DNA of 43,064 bases from a virus (IMGVR_UViG_3300005577_000053:1-43064); one strand, 5' to 3'; shown: positions 5,972-14,705, counted from the first letter of the stretch. Made by a program: numbers and translations. The notes: generated from the letters alone by a model not told the origin.

Positions 5972-7485
5972 AACTAACAGCAGCCGTAGTCAGAGGGTTT
6001 GTTGGCTCCGTACTGGCTTCTGGCTTTGACGGTGCTGTCGAATCTCCTGATTTCCATGATGAGTGCTGGGAGCTTTGCACCAGCCCAAATAAGTTTGTTG
6101 CGATAGCCGCTCCACGTGGCCATGCCAAATCCTCCGGCATTACTCTCGGATATGGTTTAGCAACGCTCTTATTCAAAGAGCGTAAATTTATGCTGCTGGT
6201 CTCAGATACTGAGTCACAAGCAGCATTATTCCTTGGTAACTTCAAACAACAATTACAAGACAATCAAGAACTAATTGATTTGTTTGACTTGCAAAGAGAT
6301 GAAAAAGGTAAAACTAAGTTCATCAAGGAAACTGAAACAGATATTATTGTTGAGTTTAAAGACGGGGAGAAGTTTCGGATAATTGCTAAGGGTGCCGAAC
6401 AAAAGCTTCGTGGATTGCTGTGGGACGGCTCCCGCCCTGACATCATTCTCTGTGACGATTTCGAGAATGACGAACTTGTGATGAACAAGGAACGCAGGGA
6501 GAAGATGCGGAGGTGGTTTACAGCCGCTCTGTTGCCCTGTAGAGCCGACAAAGGCGTTGTCCGCATAGTGGGTACCATCCTACACATGGACAGCCTTCTA
6601 GAGCGGCTAATGCCCAAGCAGATGTCAGGTGCAACAAAGCACACCGACCTCAAGACTTGGAGCAGCAAGCCAGTTGGGATGTGGAAGAGCGTTAAATACC
6701 GCGCACATAATAATGACTTCACTCAGCTATTATGGCCACAGAAAAAGAAAGCTCAGGATTTCATTGATATTAGAAATGATTATCTGGAGCAAGGGCTCTC
6801 AGATATTTATTCTCAAGAATATTTAAACCATCCAATTGACGAAACTACTTCTTATTTCAAGCGTGGTGATTTTATTGCCATGTCTCAAGAAGACAAGAAG
6901 ATGAAATACAACTACTTTGTCACCGCCGACTTGGCGATTTCTGAAAAGGAAAAAGCTGACTTTTCTGTATTCATTGTGGCTGGTATCGATGAGAATAGAA
7001 TGATACATGTCAAGCATGTTATTCGTGACCGTTTGGACGGCAGAGAAATTGTTGATCAGCTCATTGCTCTCCAGCGCCAATACAATCCTATGGCTGTCGG
7101 TATTGAGGACATGCAAGTGTCTAAGTCTATTGGGCCTTTCTTGAATGAAGAGATGCTAAAGACTCAGCAATTTATCAACTTAATTCCTTTGAAGCATGGA
7201 GGCAAGGACAAGTTAAGTCGTGCCAGGTCCATCCAGGCTCGTATGAGAGCTAGGGGCGTTAAGTTTGATAAAGAGGGAGATTGGTATGCTTCCTTTGAAG
7301 AGGAATGTATTCGCTTCCCAAGGGACAGGCATGATGACCAAGTGGATGCCTTTGCTTATTTAGGCCTAATGCTCGATTCGTTAATCGAAGCCCCTACCCA
7401 ACAAGAAATGGACGAAGATGAACGAGATGAACAATTACAGCGAGCCAACTTCGGACATGGACGATCCCGAATCACCGGCTATTGA
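5968..7485 (+). CDS. terL: terminase large subunit (packaging ATPase/nuclease)
   Basis: 505 aa. Walker A-like APRGHAKSS at about residues 48-56 and Walker B PDIILCDDFEND at about 157-168 make up the N-terminal ATPase. The C-terminal RNase H-like nuclease shows VTADLAISEKEKADFS (first Asp), GIEDMQVSKS and RDRHDDQVDAFAYLGL (final Asp residues). Packages DNA into the prohead through the portal. The start codon overlaps the terS stop as ATGA, indicating coupling. The 3' end overlaps the portal frame by 68 bp. Confidence 0.95.
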   Translation: MKLTAAVVRGFVGSVLASGFDGAVESPDFHDECWELCTSPNKFVAIAAPRGHAKSSGITLGYGLATLLFKERKFMLLVSDTESQAALFLGNFKQQLQDNQELIDLFDLQRDEKGKTKFIKETETDIIVEFKDGEKFRIIAKGAEQKLRGLLWDGSRPDIILCDDFENDELVMNKERREKMRRWFTAALLPCRADKGVVRIVGTILHMDSLLERLMPKQMSGATKHTDLKTWSSKPVGMWKSVKYRAHNNDFTQLLWPQKKKAQDFIDIRNDYLEQGLSDIYSQEYLNHPIDETTSYFKRGDFIAMSQEDKKMKYNYFVTADLAISEKEKADFSVFIVAGIDENRMIHVKHVIRDRLDGREIVDQLIALQRQYNPMAVGIEDMQVSKSIGPFLNEEMLKTQQFINLIPLKHGGKDKLSRARSIQARMRARGVKFDKEGDWYASFEEECIRFPRDRHDDQVDAFAYLGLMLDSLIEAPTQQEMDEDERDEQLQRANFGHGRSRITGY

Positions 7486-9523
7486 GCAGGCTGAAAAGCC
7501 AGACCTGAGAAAGATGGTTGAGGAAATCAACCTAGCTTTGACGATGGACGAGCAAACGCTGTCCAAAATCTCCAGCCAAGTTTCTGATGGTTTTGAATAC
7601 GATATGGAATCCCGCAGGGAATGGGAAACCAATCTAGAAGACTGGACCAAGCTCTCTCTCCAGATTAGAGAAGAAAAAACGTTCCCCTGGCCCAAGGCCT
7701 CTAACGTCAAATACCCCCTCTTGTCCACTGCGTCCATGCAGTTTAACGCTAGATCGTATCCGTCCTTGGTTCCCTCTACTGGAGATGTAGTCAAGGTGGA
7801 AGTCATTGGGAAAGACAAAACTGGTGAGAAGCTAGAAAAAGCCAAGCGCGTCGGCACTTTCCTGTCCTATCAAGTCCTCAATGAGATGGATGGATGGGAA
7901 GAGGATATGGACAAGCTCTTGATGATGCTGCCAATTGTGGGCACCATTTTCAAGAAAACATATTATGATTCTGTAAAGAAGAAAAACAAATCTGAGTTGG
8001 TCCTTCCCAAGAACCTGGTTGTCAACTATTGGGCCAAATGTCTGTCGGATGCCGAGCGTGTGAGCGAGATTATAGAGATGACTCCCCGCGTTGTCAAAAG
8101 CCGCCAGATGTCTAAGGTATTCCGAGATGTCGAATTGGGTGACCCCCAAACCATGAATCTCGATGTGGCGCCTGGAGGCAGCTACGGCCGTCAGGACGGC
8201 ACTGTCCCCTACCAAATAATTGAGCAGCATACGTATTACGACCTTGACGGAGATGGGTATGAAGAACCATACATCGTTACCTTTGAGAGAAATTCTAAAG
8301 CTGTGTTGCGCGTTTGTGCTAGGTTTGATGATAGCGGAATTCACACTGACGATGAGGGGAATTTACAGGAAATTTGCCCAATTGAATACTACACCAAATT
8401 TTCATTCATTCCTAATCCTGATGGGGGTTTCTATGATATTGGCTTTGGGCTTCTTCTTAGTCCCCTGAATGAGTCTGTAAACACCCTCATTAACCAACTG
8501 ATCGACTCTGGTACCTTGAATACCCTCCAAGGAGGCTTTCTGGGTAAAGGCTTGAAGCTGAAAATGGGAGAAACCAAGTTTCTTCCAGGAGAGTGGAAAA
8601 CAATTAATAGCACGGCGGACGATATGCGCAAGCAAATCCTCCCCATACCTACTAAGGAACCCTCCCCAGTGCTCTTCCAACTCATGGGAACGCTCATTAC
8701 TTCCGGGAAAGAGTTGGCCTCTGTGGCTGAAATTTTCACTGGAAAAATGCCAGGACAAAACACCCCTGCCACTACGACGATGGCAACTGTTGAACAAGGT
8801 ATGAAAGTGTTCACGGCTGTCTATAAGCGTGTGTATCGTGCCCTGAAGGAAGAGTTTAAGAAGTTGTATGCCTTGAACGGTATCTACTTTGATCAAGAGA
8901 AGTATGAAGCTATTTTAGATGAGCCTGTGGGCCTGGATGACTTCAACAATGACTCTTACGACATCTGCCCAGGTGCCGATCCTACTACGGCCACTCAGAG
9001 CGAGAAGCTGATGAAGGCCCAGGGCCTCATGGAACTGCTCCCAACGGGGGCTTTGAACCCGGTCAAGGTTATATCACGAATTCTAGAAGCTCAGGAACAG
9101 CCCAACTGGGAAGACCTCTTCAGCGACGAGGTTAAGCAGAGTGGACAGATTCCGCAACAGCCTGATCCGAAGCAGCTTGAGATGCAAATGAAGAGCCAAT
9201 TCGAGCAACAGAAGATTCAGATGCAGGCTGAAGCGCAGCAACACAAGATGGAATTGGAAAACACCAGCCAACAAGCCCAGTTGGCCATGAAGTCCCAAGA
9301 ACATCGAATGGATATGCAGCATAAAGCTCAGATGGCTAACTTAGACGCCGCTGAGGCTTTGCATAAACAGCGCATCTTCCAGGTACAAGAAGCCCAGAAG
9401 ATGGATATGAATGAGCAAAATCATTCTCAACAGATTCAACACCAAGAGGAATTAACAAAATCGAAGCTTCAGATGCAAAAGGCCTCTTCGAAGACTGGGA
9501 AAGACACCCAATCTCGAAAATAA
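7418..9523 (+). CDS. portal protein
   Basis: 701 aa, the size of P22-like portals. The body includes WETNLEDWTKLSLQIREEKTF, FPWPKASNVKYPLL, YYDLDGDGYEEPYIVTFERN and GFGLLLSPLNESVNTLINQL, typical of podovirus-type portals; the last ~110 residues are a Gln/Met/Lys-rich coiled coil (QQKIQMQAEAQQHKME), like the portal barrel. It forms the dodecameric ring for DNA entry and tail attachment. Start at 7418 overlaps terL by 68 bp; ATG at 7457 or 7514 are alternatives. Its 3' end overlaps another open frame that lacks a normal start. Confidence 0.9.
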   Translation: MNEMNNYSEPTSDMDDPESPAIEQAEKPDLRKMVEEINLALTMDEQTLSKISSQVSDGFEYDMESRREWETNLEDWTKLSLQIREEKTFPWPKASNVKYPLLSTASMQFNARSYPSLVPSTGDVVKVEVIGKDKTGEKLEKAKRVGTFLSYQVLNEMDGWEEDMDKLLMMLPIVGTIFKKTYYDSVKKKNKSELVLPKNLVVNYWAKCLSDAERVSEIIEMTPRVVKSRQMSKVFRDVELGDPQTMNLDVAPGGSYGRQDGTVPYQIIEQHTYYDLDGDGYEEPYIVTFERNSKAVLRVCARFDDSGIHTDDEGNLQEICPIEYYTKFSFIPNPDGGFYDIGFGLLLSPLNESVNTLINQLIDSGTLNTLQGGFLGKGLKLKMGETKFLPGEWKTINSTADDMRKQILPIPTKEPSPVLFQLMGTLITSGKELASVAEIFTGKMPGQNTPATTTMATVEQGMKVFTAVYKRVYRALKEEFKKLYALNGIYFDQEKYEAILDEPVGLDDFNNDSYDICPGADPTTATQSEKLMKAQGLMELLPTGALNPVKVISRILEAQEQPNWEDLFSDEVKQSGQIPQQPDPKQLEMQMKSQFEQQKIQMQAEAQQHKMELENTSQQAQLAMKSQEHRMDMQHKAQMANLDAAEALHKQRIFQVQEAQKMDMNEQNHSQQIQHQEELTKSKLQMQKASSKTGKDTQSRK

Positions 9524-9678
9524 TTCTAGCAGAGTTTGCGAAGAGAAAGCAAGCAATCCTAGAACAATTGGCCGATAACGCGGGCATTGACCCGCTTCAA
9601 GATAGATATCACGTTGGCTATATTGCTGCCGTGAATGACATCACTAACATTGAAATCGAGGAGGTTTCATTTGATTAA
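9460..9678 (+). CDS. small conserved-looking protein with no canonical start (72 aa)
   Basis: The frame is open from 9415 to the TAA at 9676-9678 and overlaps the portal 3' end in the -1 frame. It reads like a real protein: GLFEDWERHPISKIILAEFA, then KRKQAILEQLADNAGIDPLQ, then YHVGYIAAVNDITNIE. Similar small proteins follow portal genes in phages of this type (recollection, not searched). No ATG, GTG or TTG exists before the conserved-looking part. AAGAGGA (9444-9450) is nine bases from an ATC at 9460 and touches an ATT at 9451. Alternatives: -1 frameshifting from the portal, or a sequence error. Its stop overlaps the TTG start of the cochaperonin gene. Confidence 0.65.
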   Translation: MEASDAKGLFEDWERHPISKIILAEFAKRKQAILEQLADNAGIDPLQDRYHVGYIAAVNDITNIEIEEVSFD

Positions 9679-10009
9679 AGTTTGCGGACATCGTCTTTTA
9701 GTTAAACCAATTTTGTTGGAAGAAACAGATGATGTATTTAAGAGCGCGAGAAGCGCAGGTATTGTGATTCAACGAGATGATCGGGCGCGAGAACACGAAA
9801 GTGTCGACCAAGGAGTGGTGATTCAAATCGGTCCCACTGCATGGCAACTGCCTGAGCATGGTGGACAGGCATGGTGTCAAGTGAATGACACTGTTGTTTA
9901 TGCCAAGTTTGCTGGAAAGCTTATTGTCGATCCAGTGAGTAAAGAGAAATATATTGCGCTCAACGATGAAGATATTGTTGCAGTGCTGACAAAGGAAGAA
10001 AATGAGTGA
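9671..10009 (+). CDS. GroES-like cochaperonin
   Basis: TTG at 9671 is preceded by GAGGAGG at the right distance, a better start than the upstream ATG at 9635, which has no ribosome binding site and adds residues unlike the family. The 112-aa protein begins MIKVCGHRLLVKPILLEE, with the GroES HRLLVKP opening, a mobile-loop-like stretch (SARSAGIVIQRDDRAREHES), GVVIQIGP, VNDTVVYAKFAGKLI and ALNDEDIVAVLT at the end. Expected to cap host GroEL and help fold the capsid protein, like T4 gp31. It sits just before the scaffold and capsid genes, as expected, and overlaps the scaffold start by 8 bp. Confidence 0.85.
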   Translation: MIKVCGHRLLVKPILLEETDDVFKSARSAGIVIQRDDRAREHESVDQGVVIQIGPTAWQLPEHGGQAWCQVNDTVVYAKFAGKLIVDPVSKEKYIALNDEDIVAVLTKEENE

Positions 10010-10817
10010 AGACCTCAAACAAGAAATTGCAGATATTCCAGAACCTGAAAAAACAGAAGAAACAGAAAAGCAGCTTAGTTCTATTGAGCAGCGCGCCCTT
10101 GAACAGGGCTGGAAGCCTAAGGAACAGTTCGATGGTGAAGAAGATGACTTCATTGATGCAAAAGAGTTTGTCCGCCGTGGCGAGCTTTTTTCAAAGATTG
10201 AGCATCAAAGTAAGGAAGTAAAACAACTTCGCCAGGCATTGGAGGCTCTCAAGCAGCATCACTCCAAAACCAAGGAAGTCGAATATAAGCGAGCACTCAA
10301 ACAACTAGACCAAGCCCGTAGGCAGGCTGTTGTGGATGGGGAGCATGACCGTGCATTTGCTCTCGAAGATAAAATTGAAGAAATCAAAGAAGAGAAGGAA
10401 AACTTTGACAACGACTTTAATCAAGTCGCAGTTCCTTCCCAGAATACCGACCAGGTATTCGAATCTTGGCAATCTAACAACAGCTGGTATGGCAAAGACA
10501 AGGCAATGACCGCCTTTGCTGACAAGCTGGGAGTTGAGTTTAGGTCAGAGGTGTTGGCCGGCTCAATGACCAAGGAAGAGGTTTTCGCAAAAATCTCAAG
10601 AGAGGTGAAAGCCGAATTCAAGCACAAGTTTCAAAATCCCAAAGCTTCACGCGGTTCTGCCGTAGAAGCCTCAAGTCGAGGGGGTCGTTCTAATTATTCA
10701 GCTGGTGGATTCCAGTTGGATGATACACAACGTGCAATTATGCGAAAGTTCGTGGATCAGGGTGTAATGACTGAAGCCCAGTACATCAAAGAGCTTAAGG
10801 CTCAACAAGAAGGTTAA
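10002..10817 (+). CDS. capsid scaffolding protein
   Basis: 271 aa, strongly charged and helical: acidic N-terminus (MSEDLKQEIADIPEPEKTEE), long predicted coiled coil (about residues 65-130), Gly/Ser-rich linker and a basic/helical C-terminus (DDTQRAIMRKFVDQGVMTE). No enzyme motifs. Position between portal/cochaperonin and the capsid genes and this composition fit a scaffold that directs procapsid assembly. AAGGAAG precedes the ATG. Confidence 0.8.
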   Translation: MSEDLKQEIADIPEPEKTEETEKQLSSIEQRALEQGWKPKEQFDGEEDDFIDAKEFVRRGELFSKIEHQSKEVKQLRQALEALKQHHSKTKEVEYKRALKQLDQARRQAVVDGEHDRAFALEDKIEEIKEEKENFDNDFNQVAVPSQNTDQVFESWQSNNSWYGKDKAMTAFADKLGVEFRSEVLAGSMTKEEVFAKISREVKAEFKHKFQNPKASRGSAVEASSRGGRSNYSAGGFQLDDTQRAIMRKFVDQGVMTEAQYIKELKAQQEG

Positions 10818-10819
10818 TT

Positions 10820-11224
10820 ATGGAAAAAGAATCAATTGCCAAAAGCCCTAGAGGGCGCACTACCCGTACTCCAATTGCCCAACGTAATATTCTTACGGTT
10901 CGCGGTAAGGAACCTGGGTATGTTTACAGAATTGTGAATGACTCGGGAGACCGGGTAAATATGTTTGAAGAAGCTGGTTATGAAATTGTGAATCAAGCTG
11001 ACGTTGTCGTCGGTGATAAGCGAGTTCAAAAAGCAACTTCGGTGGGAACTAAAGCAGAGGTTAATGTTGGTGGTGGTGAAAAGGCTCTTGTTATGCGAAT
11101 CCGTGAGGATTGGTATAAAGAAGACCAAGCTGCTAAACAACAGAAAGTCAATGATTTAGAGTCCTCGATGAAAAAACAAGCTCTTAGTGGGACTTATGGA
11201 AAAATTGAAACTACCCGTAGTTAA
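10820..11224 (+). CDS. conserved head-region protein, 134 aa
   Basis: ATG at 10820 has AGAAGG seven bases upstream. It has a basic N-terminus (SPRGRTTRTPIAQRNILTV), a core GYVYRIVNDSGDRVNMFEEAGYEIV and a charged C-terminal helix. I recognise this pattern from the gene often found between scaffold and capsid in related phages, but its function is not established; a minor head or scaffold-associated role is inference from position. Confidence 0.75.
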   Translation: MEKESIAKSPRGRTTRTPIAQRNILTVRGKEPGYVYRIVNDSGDRVNMFEEAGYEIVNQADVVVGDKRVQKATSVGTKAEVNVGGGEKALVMRIREDWYKEDQAAKQQKVNDLESSMKKQALSGTYGKIETTRS

Positions 11225-11232
11225 TTCCTCTC

Positions 11233-11255
11233 CCATTAGGCTATTACTCTAATGG
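11233..11255 (+). promoter_or_regulatory. hairpin covering the ribosome binding site of the decoration gene
   Basis: CCATTAG (11233-11239) pairs with CTAATGG (11249-11255); with one bulged base the upstream CTC can also pair with the following GAG. The right arm contains the GGAG used by the ATG at 11264, so the stem could limit its translation. Confidence 0.45.
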
Positions 11256-11263
11256 AGATTTAA

Positions 11264-11848
11264 ATGGCGAACATTTCACGCCCTAACGGCTATCGTCCGG
11301 TGAAGCATCTTTCCGGTGCTCCTTGGAACGGCCAAACCCAATACTTTGCAATTTTGGCATCCAATGCCGTCGCTACTGGCGTAGGTGATTTGGTGATGCT
11401 GGACGGCGCTGCCGATGCAAACGGTGTTCCTTCAGTGGGCCGCGTCACCAACGGCTCTACTTCTGTTCCTGTTGGTGTAGTTGTGGGATTTGTGCCTGAC
11501 TATTCTAACTTATACAGTCCTTCTCAATATCGACTGGCATCCACTTTGCGTTATGCTTTTGTCTGTACTGATCCCACTGTTGTTTATGAGGCCCAGGCTT
11601 CTGGCACCTATGGTATTGCTACTGATTCTGGACTGAATGCAGGAACTACCCTCACTGCTGTTTCTACAGCAACTGGTATTTCTGGGATGCAGGTTGACTT
11701 GGCTACCAAGGCCACTACAAACACCCTGCCTGTGAAGATCCTTGGTGTGGTACAACGTCCCGATAATGATGTTTCTGATACTTCCAATCTGAAGCTGCAT
11801 GTGATGATTAACAATGGCGCGCTGAGTAACGGCACGACTGGCGTCTAA
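11264..11848 (+). CDS. head decoration / stabilisation protein
   Basis: 194 aa, beginning MANISRPNGYRPVKHLSGAPW, a signature seen in head decoration proteins encoded just upstream of the major capsid gene. The rest is Ala/Thr/Val/Gly-rich and beta-like (VGVVVGFVPDYSNLYSP, VKILGVVQRPDN). It probably binds the outer capsid surface. The ribosome binding site GGAG lies in a possible hairpin. Confidence 0.75.
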   Translation: MANISRPNGYRPVKHLSGAPWNGQTQYFAILASNAVATGVGDLVMLDGAADANGVPSVGRVTNGSTSVPVGVVVGFVPDYSNLYSPSQYRLASTLRYAFVCTDPTVVYEAQASGTYGIATDSGLNAGTTLTAVSTATGISGMQVDLATKATTNTLPVKILGVVQRPDNDVSDTSNLKLHVMINNGALSNGTTGV

Positions 11849-11860
11849 GGAGTATAATAA

Positions 11861-12769
11861 ATGTCTATTATCAATAGTGGCTCATTTGCAAAAGCCCTCT
11901 GGCCCGGTGTAAATGCTTGGTACGGTAAAGCATATGATGAATATCCGGTCGAGTACACCAAGCTGTTTGACACCTTCAAGTCTGACAAGGCTTTTGAAGA
12001 AGATGTCGGCGTAACCTCGTTCGGTCTGGCTGTTCAGAAGCCAGAAGGTGATCCTATCACTTATGACTCTGAACGTCAATCTTTCATTACTCGGTACAAC
12101 CATACCGTGTTCGCGCTGGGTTTCATTATCACACGCGAAATTATGGAAGACGACCAATACGCTGTCGTCGGTCAGCGTAAGGCACAAGGTCTGGCATTCT
12201 CTATGCGCCAAACCAAGGAAGTGAATGCCGCAAACATTTACAACCGTGCTTTCAACAGCTCCTACACCTATGGTGATGGTGTCTCGATGATCAATGCCGC
12301 CCACCCCAACTTTGCGGGTGGTACTTGGTCGAATCAAATTGGCACTGCCTCTGACTTGTCGGAAGCAGCCCTTGAGCAAGCAGTGATTGATATTGCTGGC
12401 TTCACGAATGACCGTGGTCTTTTGATCGCTGTTCGTCCTAAGAGCCTCATTATCCCTCGCCAGCTTCCCATGGAAGCCAAGCGCATTCTCTTCTCGGATG
12501 GCCGTGTTGGTACCACCAATAACGACCTGAACGCCTTGAAGAACATGGCTCTGATTCCTGAAGTGGTGGTCAACCACTACCTGACGGATACGGATGCTTG
12601 GTTCATTCGCACGGACGTTGGCAATGGCTTGAAGTATTTCGAGCGTCGTGCTGATCAGTTTGCCATGGATAACGACTTTGACACCGAGAACGCCAAGTTC
12701 AAGGCCACTGCTCGCTACACCTTCGGCATCACCGATCCTCGCGCTATCTACGGAAGCGCAGGGGCCTAA
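11861..12769 (+). CDS. major capsid protein (HK97-like fold)
   Basis: 302 aa with the pattern of Mu/HK97-type capsid proteins: an N-arm (SFAKALWPGVNAWYGKAYDE), SDKAFEEDVGVTSFGLA, GFIITREIMEDDQYAVVGQR, the helix LAFSMRQTKEVNAANIYNRAF, a P-domain with DRGLLIAVRPKSLIIPRQL, and ARYTFGITDPRAIYGS at the end. AAGGAG eleven bases before ATG gives good initiation and it is followed immediately by a terminator, consistent with high expression. Composition is GC-richer than flanking leftward genes. Confidence 0.9.
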   Translation: MSIINSGSFAKALWPGVNAWYGKAYDEYPVEYTKLFDTFKSDKAFEEDVGVTSFGLAVQKPEGDPITYDSERQSFITRYNHTVFALGFIITREIMEDDQYAVVGQRKAQGLAFSMRQTKEVNAANIYNRAFNSSYTYGDGVSMINAAHPNFAGGTWSNQIGTASDLSEAALEQAVIDIAGFTNDRGLLIAVRPKSLIIPRQLPMEAKRILFSDGRVGTTNNDLNALKNMALIPEVVVNHYLTDTDAWFIRTDVGNGLKYFERRADQFAMDNDFDTENAKFKATARYTFGITDPRAIYGSAGA

Positions 12770-12776
12770 CCCTAAT

Positions 12777-12801
12777 GGGGAGGCTTCGGCCTCTCCTTTT
12801 T
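12777..12801 (+). terminator. Rho-independent terminator after the capsid gene
   Basis: Eight-bp stem GGGGAGGC/GCCTCTCC (one G-U pair) with a TTCG tetraloop, followed by T5 (12797-12801). Starts eight bases after the capsid stop. It probably acts as a partial terminator that lowers expression of the tail genes relative to the capsid. Confidence 0.9.
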
Positions 12802-12812
12802 AAGGAACTATT

Positions 12813-13247
12813 ATGGGTTTTAAACAAATTGATGTTGTGCCTTTGGCAACTAGTGGTCCTAGTGCTATTACACCCTCACCAAAGACAGAGCAACTTAAAA
12901 TCTTTCAGGTTGCACGAACTGATACGGTTGCTTCCATTAAAGCAATTCTTCCCGCGGATGCCAGTGTTATCTCGGTGTTTGTCTACGGGTCGGTTGCTTC
13001 TGATGCCACTACAACGGCCCTTTTGACTTTCACTGTTGTGGACGACAGTGGGACTATTTCCACGGGCACCTATGACGTGAAGACCAATGGTGCTGTTTCC
13101 GGTGCATCTACCAACATGACTAACTTACCAAATCTTGAGAATCTCCCGCTCCGCGGAGATAAGCAAATCAAGGCAGTTTATTCAGAAACTGGTACGGCAT
13201 CCACCACGGGTGGCCCATGGAAAGTCACTGTGCGTTACGTTCGATAA
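12813..13247 (+). CDS. virion protein, 144 aa
   Basis: ATG at 12813 with AAGGAA upstream. Beta-rich and Thr/Ser/Ala-rich with no enzyme motif: ASVISVFVYGSVASDATTT, VVDDSGTISTGTYDVKT, and a C-terminal PWKVTVRYVR. Location between capsid and fibre genes suggests a head-surface or collar protein; no family recognised. Confidence 0.65.
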   Translation: MGFKQIDVVPLATSGPSAITPSPKTEQLKIFQVARTDTVASIKAILPADASVISVFVYGSVASDATTTALLTFTVVDDSGTISTGTYDVKTNGAVSGASTNMTNLPNLENLPLRGDKQIKAVYSETGTASTTGGPWKVTVRYVR

Positions 13248-13254
13248 TCTACCC

Positions 13255-13277
13255 GAGGGAGGCGGTGAGTCTCCCTC
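13255..13277 (+). terminator. terminator-like hairpin
   Basis: Perfect seven-bp stem GAGGGAG/CTCCCTC with a nine-base loop, eight bases after the 144-aa gene. Only a short ATTT follows, so termination would be weak; RNA processing is equally possible. Confidence 0.5.
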
Positions 13278-13301
13278 ATTTCCTTGAAGGGGAAATATTT
13301 A

Positions 13302-13652
13302 ATGGGTCAAAATGTTTGGATTAAATGTGGGCGGGTAATGAACCTCCTGCCCGAAGCTCCTAACACTCCTCCTACTGGAGCAACTACAGGCGCGTGGCTT
13401 TATAAGGATAGCCCTTTTGCTTCTTTCCAGGCCATTGTAAATGGTACTGGGGCCATTGGAGCTACGGTGGTTATTCAGGGTAGTAACGACGGGGTCAATG
13501 CCGTCTCTACTGTGTTAGGAACAATTACTCTGTCTGGTACCACTGCCGTATCAGATGGATTTGTTACGACTGCTTCTTGGAAATACGTTAGAGCAGTTGT
13601 TTCTGCTCCGTCCGGAACTATTAGCAGTATTTCTGTGTTGATGGGAGTTTAA
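13302..13652 (+). CDS. virion protein, 116 aa
   Basis: The ATG at 13302 follows AAGGGGAAA; an in-frame TTG at 13284 lies in the ribosome binding site and is rejected. The protein begins MGQNVWIKCGRVMNLLPEAP and is a small beta-sandwich-like chain (FASFQAIVNGTGAIGATVVI, QGSNDGVNAVSTVLGTITL, WKYVRAVVSAPSGTISSISV) resembling F5/8-type or head-fibre-like repeats. Probably displayed on the capsid; family uncertain. Confidence 0.65.
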   Translation: MGQNVWIKCGRVMNLLPEAPNTPPTGATTGAWLYKDSPFASFQAIVNGTGAIGATVVIQGSNDGVNAVSTVLGTITLSGTTAVSDGFVTTASWKYVRAVVSAPSGTISSISVLMGV

Positions 13653-14705
13653 ATGTCTGTTTCTATCAATACTGCAACTGCCGGTGGTGGTGGGGGTTCT
13701 AGTTCCTCAACTACTGCAGTAAATATTCCTGCAGCAGGATATAGAGTTGCCTTGCGGGCCTCCCAACCTACCAACGGTAACTTAATCGATCAATCTAGTG
13801 TCGGCCGTGTTCTGAACTTGAACACTGGACTTTTCCCGGTGAGCTGGGTAGCCAGTGGCGCTGTGACTCTCAATACATACAGAACTCCCGTTGTATTGAA
13901 CGGATTTATTTATAAGGCCACGGTGGGTGGTACAAATGGTGCTACAGAGCCCACGTGGCCAACCACCGTTGGCGCTACGGTTGTGAGTGGCACCGTCACC
14001 TACACATGCGAAAAAGGGCCGTGGTATACAGACGTGTCTGGTTATCGCTTATTTAGATCATTGTCTACTTCACAAATTGGGGTAGCTGGTAACTATGTGA
14101 TGCCCGCCACCACTGACCAATGGGACATGAACAGCGGACAAAGCCTAATTGTTCATTTAAGAGTCAAACAAAACTGGGACACCTCATATCCTTCTGCTGC
14201 AGCGGACGGTGCTGTTATTTACGGTACTCGTGATTTAACAGGCACAAACAGAGGATTCAACATACTAGCTTATGGCGCAGCAGGAAATAACGCATTGCGT
14301 TTTATTGTGCGGGGTGATAGCGGTGTATTGTCTGGTATTATGTCCGCAACTTCTACTAAAAGACAAATGGACGGTAATTTACGTGACATTGTTTTTATGG
14401 TGGATGGGGTTCTAAAGACTGCTTATTGTTTTACTGATGGGGTTGCTTTAGGGCAATCTGACATGACCGGCGCTGAGATTTGCCCGCATGGCATGAATTT
14501 AGTATCTATTTTGGGATCTACTGCCGGAGCATATCGAGTCGTCGGTGGCGGTATTAACAGTATTTCTCCAACTACTACATTTGAATGTTCCTACCAAGCA
14601 ATTGATGAGGTTGTTTTAGACGGTCCTTTACCAGCAAACATTCAAGCCATTGCTTCTTGGTTCTCTACAAGGGACGCTCTTCTCCCGCAAAGTTTGGTGC
14701 AATAA
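13653..14705 (+). CDS. tail fibre-like protein with lectin/LamG-type domain
   Basis: 350 aa. Starts with a Gly/Ser-rich linker (AGGGGGSSSSTTAV), then a carbohydrate-module-like stretch with TEPTWPTTVGATVVSGTVTY (residues about 85-115), followed by a concanavalin/LamG-like region (QSLIVHLRVKQNWD, RGFNILAYGAAGNNALRFIV, VDGVLKTAYCFTDG). The combination fits a receptor-binding or capsid-surface adhesin. The stop overlaps the ATG of the next gene as TAATG, so the adhesin, esterase and hydrolase are co-translated. Confidence 0.6.
   Translation: MSVSINTATAGGGGGSSSSTTAVNIPAAGYRVALRASQPTNGNLIDQSSVGRVLNLNTGLFPVSWVASGAVTLNTYRTPVVLNGFIYKATVGGTNGATEPTWPTTVGATVVSGTVTYTCEKGPWYTDVSGYRLFRSLSTSQIGVAGNYVMPATTDQWDMNSGQSLIVHLRVKQNWDTSYPSAAADGAVIYGTRDLTGTNRGFNILAYGAAGNNALRFIVRGDSGVLSGIMSATSTKRQMDGNLRDIVFMVDGVLKTAYCFTDGVALGQSDMTGAEICPHGMNLVSILGSTAGAYRVVGGGINSISPTTTFECSYQAIDEVVLDGPLPANIQAIASWFSTRDALLPQSLVQ

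Noticed and set aside
12775-13026. 83-aa plus-strand frame over the capsid terminator
   Set aside because: Runs through the terminator and overlaps the 144-aa virion gene out of frame; no protein-like pattern.
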